The notes under the pieces were generated by a model. That model did no database searches and was not told the origin of the DNA. It saw nothing but the letters and a program-made list of their open reading frames with translations. A program made the position numbers and the translations under genes. From an uncultured Clostridia bacterium (GTDB taxonomy: Bacteria > Bacillota > Clostridia > Oscillospirales > Oscillospiraceae): DNA of 12,433 nt. This document shows, piece by piece, positions 1 through 5,567 of this stretch; the first letter of the stretch is position 1; each line of letters opens with the position of its first letter. The stretch lies in the NCBI GenBank assembly GCA_947383645.1, contig CANDEH010000073.1:1-12433 (forward strand), given 5' to 3'.

Positions 1-24
1 GCTGCGCGGCTCAGGCACAGGCGA

Positions 25-51
25 CAAATTGCGGCCATCGGCCGCAATTTG
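25..51. repeat. 12-bp perfect hairpin downstream of the aminopeptidase gene
   Basis: The left arm CAAATTGCGGCC and its exact reverse complement are separated by the 3-nt loop ATC. It lies 3 nt from a second hairpin and about 23 nt beyond the stop of the minus-strand aminopeptidase gene. It is a candidate 3'-end or terminator structure for that gene, but there is no good U-tract on either strand, so ordinary rho-independent termination is not certain. It could equally be a copy of an intergenic palindromic repeat. Confidence 0.6.
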
Positions 52-54
52 CCT

Positions 55-81
55 CCCATAAGATGCGCAGCATCTTATGGG
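55..81. repeat. 12-bp perfect hairpin overlapping the aminopeptidase stop codon
   Basis: The left arm CCCATAAGATGC (55-66) and right arm GCATCTTATGGG (70-81) flank the loop GCA. The TAA stop of the minus-strand aminopeptidase (75-77) lies inside the right arm, so the last codons are part of the stem. Together with the hairpin at 25-51 it makes a tandem double stem with the same geometry: 12-bp arms and a 3-nt loop. The two differ in sequence. Confidence 0.6.
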
Positions 82-1373
82 AAGTAAATGGTGATTTCCC
101 CGTCCCCGTGCGCGGTGAGACCCGAGGCGTAGAAGGTCTGGAGGGCCCTGGCCAGGTACGCCGTGTCCTCCGCCCCGGCGGTCTCGCAGGCGGAGTGCAT
201 GGCCAGCTGGGCGAGACCCACGTCTACGGTGTTGAGGGACACGTGGCTGTTCGCGATATTCCCCAGGGTGGAGCCCCCCGCCATGTCCGAGCGGTTGGCG
301 AAGTGCTGCACCGGCACCCCGGATCGCTCACAGAGCCGGGCGAACACCGCCTCGGAAACGGCGTCGGTGGTGTAGCGGCGGCTGGCGCTGTGCTTGATTA
401 CCACGCCGCCGTTGAGACGGGGGCGGCTCTGGGAATCGGCCAGCTCCGGGTGGTTGGGGTGGACGGCGTGGGCGTTGTCGGCGGAGACTAAAAAGCTGTG
501 GTGGATCTCCACAGGCAGCTCCCGGTCCAGGGCGGCGCAGATCCGGCCCAGCACGTCCCGGAGGAGGGTGCCGTCGGCCCCCTGGCGGGTGGCGCTGCCC
601 ACCTCCTCGCTGTCAAAGACGCAGAGCACCGGGAGGCCCCGGCCCTCCTCCGCCGCCAAGAAGCCCCGCAGGGCGGCGTAGACGCACTGGAGGTCGTCCA
701 AGCGGGGGGCAGAGACGAACTCCTCCCCCGCCCCCCAGACGGTTCCCGGTTCTCTCAGGTAGAGGGACAGCTCGGAGGAGACCACGTCCTCCTCCCGAAC
801 TCCGGCGGCCTGGGCGGCGATGGCGGAGAGGGAGGGCCCCCCGGCGAGGCCCAGGAGGGGCAGCAGGTCCTGCCTGGGGTCGTAGGCATAGCCGTCGTTG
901 GCCTTCCGGTTCATGTGGATGGCCAGGCGGGGGATTAAAAGCAGGTCCCGGCCGACGTCCACCAGGCGGCTCTCCAGACCCCGGGGGGTGCGGATGAGCA
1001 GACGGCCCGCCGCGGAGAGGGGCCGGTCCAGCCAGGAGTCGTAGAGCATCCCGCCGTACCGCTCGGTGTTCACGCGGACGTAGTTCTCCGGCCCCTGGAG
1101 TTCCCCGCCGGTCTTGATCTGGAAGGTGGGGGAGTCGCTGTGGCCGGCGGCAAGGAGAAAGCCCTGCCACTCCCCCGCCGGCACCCGGAAGGCCAGCAGG
1201 GACGAGCCGCCCCGGGTGACAAGGTAGCGCCCGCCGGGGCGCAGCTGCCACGCCTCCCCCTCGGAGAGGGTCTCGTAGCCCGAGAGCTCCTCCGTCAGCG
1301 TCCGCACCACGTGAAAGCTGCTGGGGCAGCGGCGGATAAAGGCCAGCAGGTCCCCGGTCATGGTCTTGTCCAT
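75..1373 (-). CDS. apeB: M18 family aminopeptidase (aspartyl-type zinc metallopeptidase)
   Basis: A cytosolic di-zinc exopeptidase that removes N-terminal residues, typically acidic ones in this family. The 432-residue length is usual for bacterial M18 enzymes. All expected active-site stretches are present: AGHSDSP with the zinc ligand at H78, SAPRLDDL with bridging D226, DSEEVGS with catalytic E256 and ligand E257, SADNAHAVHP with D299, and the C-terminal ligand H393 in AMHSACE. The conserved GGVVIKH and MAGGSTLGN segments are also there. The frame is open up to 1802, but the chosen ATG at 1373 follows a GGGAGG ribosome site by about 9 nt and lies downstream of a good promoter. The longer version would overlap the transporter gene and has non-family sequence. 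It appears to be monocistronic. The symbol is the usual one for this family and is not proof of orthology. Confidence 0.95.
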   Translation of the reverse strand: MDKTMTGDLLAFIRRCPSSFHVVRTLTEELSGYETLSEGEAWQLRPGGRYLVTRGGSSLLAFRVPAGEWQGFLLAAGHSDSPTFQIKTGGELQGPENYVRVNTERYGGMLYDSWLDRPLSAAGRLLIRTPRGLESRLVDVGRDLLLIPRLAIHMNRKANDGYAYDPRQDLLPLLGLAGGPSLSAIAAQAAGVREEDVVSSELSLYLREPGTVWGAGEEFVSAPRLDDLQCVYAALRGFLAAEEGRGLPVLCVFDSEEVGSATRQGADGTLLRDVLGRICAALDRELPVEIHHSFLVSADNAHAVHPNHPELADSQSRPRLNGGVVIKHSASRRYTTDAVSEAVFARLCERSGVPVQHFANRSDMAGGSTLGNIANSHVSLNTVDVGLAQLAMHSACETAGAEDTAYLARALQTFYASGLTAHGDGEITIYFP

Positions 1374-1438
1374 ATCAAAAATCCTCCCTGTCATCCCGGC
1401 CCCTGCCGGGGCGGGGTGTGTCGGTTCTTCTGTCCAGT

Positions 1439-1467
1439 AGTATACCACGGAGGACCCTTTTTGAAAA
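1439..1467 (-). promoter_or_regulatory. sigma-70 type promoter for the M18 aminopeptidase
   Basis: On the minus strand a -35 TTTTCA (1462-1467) is followed by a 17-nt spacer and a -10 TATACT (1439-1444). TGG immediately before the -10 makes an extended -10. The leader is about 60 nt and contains a short GCCCC/GGGGC hairpin before the ribosome site. Seen by eye, not tested. Confidence 0.6.
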
Positions 1468-1480
1468 GCGGAAAGCGCAC

Positions 1481-2056
1481 TTACGGAAATATAACCGGCC
1501 AGCTCCAGCCCAGCTCCAGCACGGCCAGCCGCAGCAGGCCGCACACCGTCCCCATGGACAGCAGGAACAGGAGGGGGGATCGCTTCCAGCGCCGGTACAG
1601 CGCCAGTCCGGCCACGAGGCAGAGGATGGCCGCCAGATCGAGCCCGCCGGTCCGGGGGCACAGGGCGTTCCGGAGAATGTCCAGCCCGCCGCTGACGATG
1701 ATCCCCACCACCGCCGCGCGCAGAATTTTCAGCGCGGCCCGCCAGCGGACGCTCCTCCGGAGGCGGCCGTCGGCCCGGGAGATCAGAAAGGAGATCAGGC
1801 ATCCGGGCAAAACACAGGCAGTTGTGGCCGCGACGGCTCCCGGAATGCCGTGGAGGCTCATCCCCACAAAGGACGCTGCGTTTACGGCGATGGGGCCCGG
1901 GGTCATCTCCGCAATGGCCAGAATGTCCACCAGGGTGTCCGCCGTGAGCCAGCCCAGGCGCTCCACAATCTCCCGTTGAATCAGGGAGATCGCGGAGAGC
2001 CCGCCGCCCATGGCAAAGAGCCCTATGTAGAGGAAGCGGATCACCAGCGCCGTCAT
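1481..2056 (-). CDS. Short-chain CHR family transporter, second subunit (chromate-transporter type)
   Basis: A 191-residue membrane protein of the chromate ion transporter (CHR) family, probably the partner half of a two-protein transporter. The family signature is clear near the N-terminus: FAMGGGLSAISLIQREIVERLGWL, then AEMTPGPIAVNAASFVGMSLHGIPGA, followed by hydrophobic helices to the C-terminus. The start overlaps the preceding gene by ATGA (2053-2056), and a GGAGGG lies just upstream inside that gene, so the two are translationally coupled. In other bacteria, short-chain CHR proteins (about 190 residues) are encoded as adjacent pairs that together equal one long-chain ChrA. Chromate export has been shown only for some members. 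In a gut-type anaerobe the natural substrate could be another oxyanion, so chromate is a family name here and not a demonstrated function. Confidence 0.88.
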   Translation of the reverse strand: MTALVIRFLYIGLFAMGGGLSAISLIQREIVERLGWLTADTLVDILAIAEMTPGPIAVNAASFVGMSLHGIPGAVAATTACVLPGCLISFLISRADGRLRRSVRWRAALKILRAAVVGIIVSGGLDILRNALCPRTGGLDLAAILCLVAGLALYRRWKRSPLLFLLSMGTVCGLLRLAVLELGWSWPVIFP

Positions 2057-2598
2057 GCCGCAGCCCTCCCCGTCAGCAGCCAGCCTAAAATCGCGCTCAG
2101 TGCCAGCAGCCAGACTGCGCCCACATCCGTGCACATGGACAGACAGAAGACGGCGGCCAGAACCGCCTGCCGGTACCGGTCCCCCGAGCGGAGGATCTCC
2201 GCCGCCATCCCGGCCACCGCGCCGGCCACCACCACGGAGACCGCCAGGCGCAGGCCGTACAGGAAGGCGGCCGCCACTGCGCTGGCGCAGAGGGCGTCGT
2301 AGAACAGGGAGATGACGGAGAGGGTCACCAGCGGCGGAATTATGGTCCCCAATACGCCGCACAGGGCCCCCGCCGGGCCGGCGATCCGGGTGCCCACCTG
2401 TACCGCCACATTCACCGTAACCGCGCCGGGAGAGGCCCGGGCAAAGGCCACCATGTCCAGGATTTCCTCCTCCGTCAGCCAGCCCAGGTCCCGGACAAAC
2501 CGCCGCTGCATCAGCGGGATGATGACAAAGCCCCCGCCGAAGGTAAAGGCGCTGAGGGAGAGCATGGTGGTGAAGAGTTTCAGACAGCGTGTGTTCAT
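2053..2598 (-). CDS. Short-chain CHR family transporter, first subunit (chromate-transporter type)
   Basis: A 181-residue CHR-domain membrane protein, the first gene of the pair. Diagnostic stretches are FTFGGGFVIIPLMQRRFVRDLGWL at residues about 18-41 and ARASPGAVTVNVAVQVGTRIAGPAGA. It carries PGAVTVN where the partner has PGPIAVN, the usual difference between paired halves. The ATG at 2598 was chosen because CHR proteins begin close to this point and a GGAAAGGGG stretch lies upstream. The frame stays open to 2766, but the extra residues are Pro/Arg-rich and unlike the family. It is head-to-head with a LysR regulator, which probably controls it. About 130 nt of leader separates its likely promoter from the start. 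Confidence 0.88.
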   Translation of the reverse strand: MNTRCLKLFTTMLSLSAFTFGGGFVIIPLMQRRFVRDLGWLTEEEILDMVAFARASPGAVTVNVAVQVGTRIAGPAGALCGVLGTIIPPLVTLSVISLFYDALCASAVAAAFLYGLRLAVSVVVAGAVAGMAAEILRSGDRYRQAVLAAVFCLSMCTDVGAVWLLALSAILGWLLTGRAAA

Positions 2599-2737
2599 AC
2601 TGTTGACGGCCCCTTTCCATATCACTGCCGTCGAGGCACACGGGAGCGCGGGAAGCCGCGGCCGCCGGAGGGCAAACAGAGGGGTGCTCTCCCCCGGCTT
2701 TGGCCCGGTTTCTCCCAATTGCATCGACGATAGTCCT

Positions 2738-2766
2738 ATTTTACTCGCCGAAATTGCATTTTGCAA
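2738..2766 (-). promoter_or_regulatory. Promoter for the CHR transporter pair
   Basis: On the minus strand a -35 TTGCAA (2761-2766) and a -10 TAAAAT (2738-2743) are separated by exactly 17 nt. The -35 is one half of the palindrome TTGCATTTTGCAA (2754-2766). The other half supplies the -35 of the opposite LysR promoter, so a protein bound here would touch both. Confidence 0.55.
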
Positions 2767-2781
2767 ATACTATGATATAAT
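2754..2781 (+). promoter_or_regulatory. Promoter for the LysR regulator gene
   Basis: The -10 is a perfect TATAAT (2776-2781). The best -35 is TTGCAT (2754-2759) with a 16-nt spacer, a weak match in its second half. Transcription would start near 2788, giving a leader of about 40 nt that contains the AGGAGGG ribosome site. Confidence 0.5.
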
Positions 2782-2795
2782 AAAAACTATAGTAT
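2767..2795. promoter_or_regulatory. Candidate LysR operator (7-bp inverted repeat)
   Basis: ATACTAT (2767-2773) and ATAGTAT (2789-2795) form a perfect inverted repeat with a 15-nt gap that encloses the LysR -10 element. LysR-type proteins typically bind dyads between divergent genes and repress themselves, and the position fits. The palindrome TTGCATTTTGCAA next to it (2754-2766) is an alternative or additional site. Confidence 0.4.
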
Positions 2796-2826
2796 ATTTC
2801 TTATATGAGATAGGAGGGATGGAGCC

Positions 2827-3699
2827 ATGACTCTGCGCCACCTGCGGATCTTCTTGGCGGTGTGTCAGGAGGGGGGCGCCTCCGCTGCGGCGGAGAAGCT
2901 GTATATCGCCCAGCCCACTGTCAGCGTGGCTGTACGGGAGCTGGAGAGACACTACGGCGTCACCCTCTTCGACCGGATTGGGCGGCGGCTGTTCCTCACC
3001 GACGCCGGGAAGCAGATGCGCGCCTACGCCCAGCACATTGTGTCGCTGCTGGAGGAGATGGAGACCCGGTCTCAGGACTGGGAGGAGACGGGGACGCTGC
3101 GCATAGGGAGCAGTATCACCATCGGCACCGTGGAGCTGCCGGGGATTCTGCGGGGGATGCAGGCGCGCTATCCAAAGCTGCGGATTGAGGTGATGATCTG
3201 CAACTCGGATACCATTGAGACCGCTATTTTGAGCAACGACATCGACCTGGGACTGGTCGAGGGGAAGCACCGATTTCCCCTGTTGCAGGAGGTGTCTCTG
3301 GGGGGCGACGAGCTGGTGTTCCTCTGCCGGCCGGAGCACCCCTTCGCGGGGCGGACCGTGCAGCCCCGGGACATCGGGGCGGAGCCCTTCCTCCTCCGGG
3401 AGCGGGGCAGCGCCGGCCGGGAACTGGTGGAGTCCACGCTGAAGTCCCGCGGCGTGGAGGTGCGGCCTCTGTGGCAGAGCATCAGCAACCACGCCATCCT
3501 CAGCGGCGTGGCGGCGGGGCTGGGGCTGGCGACGCTGCCGCTGTCCCTGGTCCAGCCGGCCATCGACGCCGGGCAGGTCTCCCAATTCTGGGTGGAGGGC
3601 GTCCGCTGCACCCGGCAGTTCCGGCTGCTCTACCACCAGAACAAGTACCTGACCCGTCCCATGCGGGAGATGATCCGACTGTGTCAGGAGACCTGGTGA
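2827..3699 (+). CDS. LysR family transcriptional regulator
   Basis: A 290-residue DNA-binding regulator of normal LysR length. The N-terminal winged helix-turn-helix occupies residues about 1-60, with the typical run from ASAAAEKLYIAQPTVSVAVRELE to LFDRIGRRLFLTDAG. A linker helix follows, then the two-lobed effector-binding domain (about 90-290), beginning at TLRIGSSITIGTVELP and containing DIDLGLVEGKH. The ATG at 2827 follows AGGAGGG by about 9 nt. It is divergent from the CHR transporter genes, the standard arrangement for a LysR protein and its target, so control of that pair is likely but inferred. The co-inducer cannot be read from sequence. The gene ends in a strong hairpin terminator shared with the convergent small gene. 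Confidence 0.95.
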   Translation: MTLRHLRIFLAVCQEGGASAAAEKLYIAQPTVSVAVRELERHYGVTLFDRIGRRLFLTDAGKQMRAYAQHIVSLLEEMETRSQDWEETGTLRIGSSITIGTVELPGILRGMQARYPKLRIEVMICNSDTIETAILSNDIDLGLVEGKHRFPLLQEVSLGGDELVFLCRPEHPFAGRTVQPRDIGAEPFLLRERGSAGRELVESTLKSRGVEVRPLWQSISNHAILSGVAAGLGLATLPLSLVQPAIDAGQVSQFWVEGVRCTRQFRLLYHQNKYLTRPMREMIRLCQETW

Positions 3700-3707
3700 G
3701 GGAAAAT

Positions 3708-3745
3708 AGCAGGGCCCGCGCTCTTGGAGCGCGGGCCCTGCTTTT
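3708..3745. terminator. Bidirectional rho-independent terminator (LysR gene / small minus-strand gene)
   Basis: A 16-bp perfect GC-rich stem with arm AGCAGGGCCCGCGCTC and loop TTG. It is followed by TTTT on the plus strand and by TATTTT on the minus strand. It begins 9 nt after the LysR stop and 8 nt beyond the stop of the convergent small gene, so it can serve both. A near copy lies at 4219-4253. Confidence 0.85.
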
Positions 3746-3752
3746 GTGCTGA

Positions 3753-3932
3753 TTAGGTGCGGGTATCCGGCAGGATTTCTGCGGAGGAGGGCTTGAGAAG
3801 AGTGATTTCTGGCTCGGAGGAGTTGATGTACATCTCCTCGCACCGGCGCTGGACTTGAACTAAGATGTTGATAGCGCGTTCGGTTTCGCGGACCATCTCC
3901 AAATACATCTCTTTGTAATCGACCAATTTCAT
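3753..3932 (-). CDS. Small hypothetical protein, helical, divergent from an HTH gene
   Basis: A 59-residue protein of unknown function. The first 35 or so residues (KLVDYKEMYLEMVRETERA and on through QVQRRCEEMY) look like one or two amphipathic helices rich in Glu and Arg. The tail is short and polar, ending PDTRT. There is no signal peptide or membrane segment. It resembles, from memory, small helical proteins often found near mobile or HTH genes in Clostridia, but I cannot name a family. The start is ambiguous: GTG at 3935, ATG at 3932 and TTG at 3926 are all in frame. The ribosome site GAGGTGAT lies 8 nt before the TTG but only about 2 nt before the ATG, so TTG may be the true start (57 residues). 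A near-consensus promoter sits upstream, so it is probably well expressed unless repressed. Confidence 0.7.
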   Translation of the reverse strand: MKLVDYKEMYLEMVRETERAINILVQVQRRCEEMYINSSEPEITLLKPSSAEILPDTRT

Positions 3933-3946
3933 CACCTCACACGCCT

Positions 3947-3975
3947 ATTATAGTCAATATATTAGGCATAGTCAA
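3947..3975 (-). promoter_or_regulatory. Strong promoter for the small minus-strand gene
   Basis: On the minus strand a -35 TTGACT (3970-3975, five of six matches) and a perfect -10 TATAAT (3947-3952) are separated by exactly 17 nt. The gene starts only about 15 nt beyond the -10, so the leader is very short. Confidence 0.75.
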
Positions 3976-3977
3976 TA
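3950..3977. promoter_or_regulatory. Two direct ATAGTCAATA boxes over the small-gene promoter (candidate operator)
   Basis: The 10-bp box ATAGTCAATA occurs at 3950-3959 and 3968-3977, 18 bp apart. The first overlaps the -10 and the second the -35 of the minus-strand promoter. The Cro/C1-type HTH protein encoded next door is the obvious candidate to bind them as a repressor, an inference from position. Confidence 0.5.
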
Positions 3978-4012
3978 GTTTGATTATGGTAATGTTATTA
4001 TAGGTGAATGTG

Positions 4013-4216
4013 ATGATTAGTTACCGGCCTTTTTATGAGACGTTACTTAAACGTGGTATAAGTGAATACCATTTGATATACAAAGAGGGATTTTCTGCCA
4101 ATATCCTCCATCGGATGAAACATGGTAAGAATATTACCCTGAAAACATTGGATACTCTGTGCTTTATCCTCGATTGTGATATATCGGATATTATTGAGTA
4201 TGTTAAGGACAAGTGA
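4013..4216 (+). CDS. Small Cro/C1-type helix-turn-helix protein (XRE-like, HTH_26 type)
   Basis: A 67-residue stand-alone DNA-binding domain. The fold is recognisable from MISYRPFYETLLKRGISEYHL, a recognition-helix region SANILHRMKHGKNITLKTLDTL, and the ending CFILDCDISDIIEYV. That ending is typical of small XRE proteins of the HTH_26 kind. The ATG at 4013 is preferred over the GTG at 4004 because AGGTG lies 6 nt before it. The gene is visibly more AT-rich than its neighbours, which hints at a separate origin. It is divergent from the 59-residue protein and probably controls that promoter and its own. There is no effector domain, so it works by DNA binding alone. A toxin-antitoxin or phage-remnant role is possible but unsupported. 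Confidence 0.85.
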   Translation: MISYRPFYETLLKRGISEYHLIYKEGFSANILHRMKHGKNITLKTLDTLCFILDCDISDIIEYVKDK

Positions 4217-4218
4217 GA

Positions 4219-4253
4219 AGCAGGGCCCGCGCTTTTTGAGCGCGGGCCCTGCT
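4219..4253 (+). terminator. Hairpin at the end of the HTH gene, near copy of the one at 3708-3745
   Basis: A 15-bp perfect stem with arm AGCAGGGCCCGCGCT and loop TTTTG, starting 2 nt after the HTH stop. The arms are identical to those of the hairpin at 3708-3742 except for one base pair at the loop end. The downstream sequence ATTAAAAA is a poor U-tract, so termination may be inefficient. Confidence 0.65.
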
Positions 4254-4274
4254 ATTAAAAAGCCCTCGGCAGAG

Positions 4275-4296
4275 TTTCGCGTCCGCAGACGCGAAA
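4275..4296. repeat. 9-bp hairpin in the convergent intergenic region
   Basis: TTTCGCGTC and GACGCGAAA flank the loop CGCA. This is the first of four palindromes that fill the DNA between the small HTH gene and the ABC operon. Confidence 0.6.
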
Positions 4297-4308
4297 TAAA
4301 TTCAAATT

Positions 4309-4341
4309 ATTTTTTCCGGAAACCGCGTTTTCGGAAAAAAT
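4309..4341. repeat. Long hairpin with A/T-tract arms
   Basis: ATTTTTTCCG (4309-4318) and CGGAAAAAAT (4332-4341) form a perfect 10-bp stem. GAAAC/GTTTT extends it inward with one G-U pair, leaving the loop CGC. The A- and T-runs lie inside the stem, as in some bidirectional terminators. Confidence 0.6.
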
Positions 4342-4365
4342 CCCTCTCGCGGAGCGAGCGTCGAA

Positions 4366-4397
4366 CCCCGACTCTCCCCCGCGGGGGAGAGTCGGGG
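4366..4397. repeat. 32-nt near-perfect palindrome
   Basis: Two 15-nt arms, CCCCGACTCTCCCCC and its exact reverse complement, meet at a central GC that is itself self-complementary, so the whole 32 nt is a perfect palindrome. A small CTCGC/GCGAG hairpin lies just before it (4346-4358). It has no coding role and no U-tract. It looks like a dispersed intergenic palindromic element. Confidence 0.65.
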
Positions 4398-4424
4398 TGA
4401 GGCGCAGAGCGCAGCGCAATCCCC

Positions 4425-4450
4425 TCAAAAAAATGCCTGCATTTTTTTGA
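4425..4450 (-). terminator. Terminator of the ABC transporter operon
   Basis: A 12-bp perfect stem, TCAAAAAAATGC / GCATTTTTTTGA with a 2-nt centre, starting about 4 nt beyond the operon's last stop codon. Read on the minus strand it has an A-run, a GC core and a T7 run, the layout of an intrinsic terminator. The symmetry would also let it stop plus-strand transcripts. Confidence 0.7.
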
Positions 4451-4454
4451 AATT

Positions 4455-5564
4455 TTAAACGAGCTGCCGCCGCTGTCTCTCCTTCTCCGCCGCGTCGCCC
4501 TCGGCGGGGTACCACATGGGGGAGACGAAGCGGATGCGGCAGGCGTCGCCCTTGGCGAAGGAGACGCGGTGGGGCACCTGAATCTTCAGCATCTGCTCGC
4601 CCACCGGCACCAGGTACTCCGTGCGGTCGGTGAGGAAGATGCGCTTCTCAATGTGGGTGGGGTAGCCCTCCTCCGAGGGGCCCGCCAGGTCGATGGAGTT
4701 GGGGCGGGTGGCCACCACCATCTCCCGGGCGGCGTCGGGGGGGATCTCCAGGTTCAGGGGGTTCTTCATGTCCCCCCGGGCGTAGACCTTGCCGTCCTGC
4801 ACCACCACGTTGATGAAGGTGCTCTCACCCAAAAAGCTGTGGACGAAGCGGCTGTTGGGCTTGTTGTACAGATTCTCCGGGGTGTCGATCTGCATGATCT
4901 TGCCCATGTCGCAGACCATCATCCTGTCGGAGATGGCCATGGCCTCGGACTGGTCGTGGGTGACGAAGATGATGGTGAAGTTGAACTTCCGCTGGAGTTC
5001 CTTGATCTCAAAGCGCATGGTCTCCCGGAGCTTGGGGTCCAGGTTGCTCAGCGGCTCGTCCAGGAGCATCACCTTGGGCTGGGTGACAATGGCCCGGGCC
5101 AGGGCGATACGCTGCTGCTGGCCGCCGGAGAGGTCCGAGGGGTACACGTTCTCCAGCCCCGTGAGGCTGGTGTGCCGCATGGCCTCCTTCACCCGCGTCT
5201 CGATGTCCGTCTTGTTCACCTTCTGGATCTGGAGGGGGAAGGCCACGTTCTCAAAGACGTTCATGTGGGGCCACACGGCGAAGGACTGGAACACCATGCC
5301 GAGACCCCGCTCCTCGGGAGGGATGTAGAGGTTTTTGGCCTTGGAGGAGACCTCCCGGCCGCAGAGCTCGATGGCCCCCTCGCTGAGGTCCTCGAAGCCG
5401 GCGATCATGCGCAATGTGGTGGACTTGCCGCAGCCGGAGGGGCCCAGGAAGGAGAAGCACTCCCCCTCGTGGACCGCCAGGTTGAAGTCGTCCACGGCCA
5501 CGATGTCGCCCAGGGTCTTGGTGGTAAAGCGCTTGGTGACATGATTCAATACGACCTGATCCAC
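4455..5564 (-). CDS. ABC transporter ATPase, ferric-iron/AfuC-like class (second ATPase of the operon)
   Basis: A 369-residue cytoplasmic ATPase that powers solute import. It carries every nucleotide-binding motif: Walker A GPSGCGKST (41-49), Q-loop VFQSFAVWPH (Q93), signature LSGGQQQR (145-152), Walker B VMLLDE (165-170), D-loop SNLD, and switch His in VTHDQSEA (H203). A C-terminal TOBE-type regulatory region occupies about 240-369. The start is a GTG at 5564. AAGGGGG lies about 8 nt upstream and the preceding permease stop is only 3 nt away, so the genes are co-transcribed. The closest class is FbpC/AfuC (ferric iron or sugar-phosphate) and related 2-aminoethylphosphonate or spermidine/putrescine importers. 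The substrate cannot be set from the ATPase. It is not a recent duplicate of the operon's other ATPase, since the two sequences differ widely outside the motifs. Confidence 0.93.
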   Translation of the reverse strand: MDQVVLNHVTKRFTTKTLGDIVAVDDFNLAVHEGECFSFLGPSGCGKSTTLRMIAGFEDLSEGAIELCGREVSSKAKNLYIPPEERGLGMVFQSFAVWPHMNVFENVAFPLQIQKVNKTDIETRVKEAMRHTSLTGLENVYPSDLSGGQQQRIALARAIVTQPKVMLLDEPLSNLDPKLRETMRFEIKELQRKFNFTIIFVTHDQSEAMAISDRMMVCDMGKIMQIDTPENLYNKPNSRFVHSFLGESTFINVVVQDGKVYARGDMKNPLNLEIPPDAAREMVVATRPNSIDLAGPSEEGYPTHIEKRIFLTDRTEYLVPVGEQMLKIQVPHRVSFAKGDACRIRFVSPMWYPAEGDAAEKERQRRQLV

Positions 5565-5567
5565 GGC

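Noticed and set aside
1374..1802. N-terminal extension of the M18 aminopeptidase frame
   Set aside because: The added residues are Arg/Pro-rich with no family similarity, overlap the CHR transporter gene, and contain the promoter and ribosome site of the real start.
1481..2641. A single 386-residue fused CHR protein on the minus strand
   Set aside because: The upstream half of this frame is out of frame with the first CHR domain and reads as Gly/Arg-rich noise. The two CHR domains lie in different frames joined by an ATGA overlap, which is the normal paired arrangement and not a frameshift.
3753..4216. Toxin-antitoxin pair
   Set aside because: The genes are divergent rather than co-operonic, the small protein matches no toxin family I recognise, and the HTH protein has no attached antitoxin domain. 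Kept only as a possibility.
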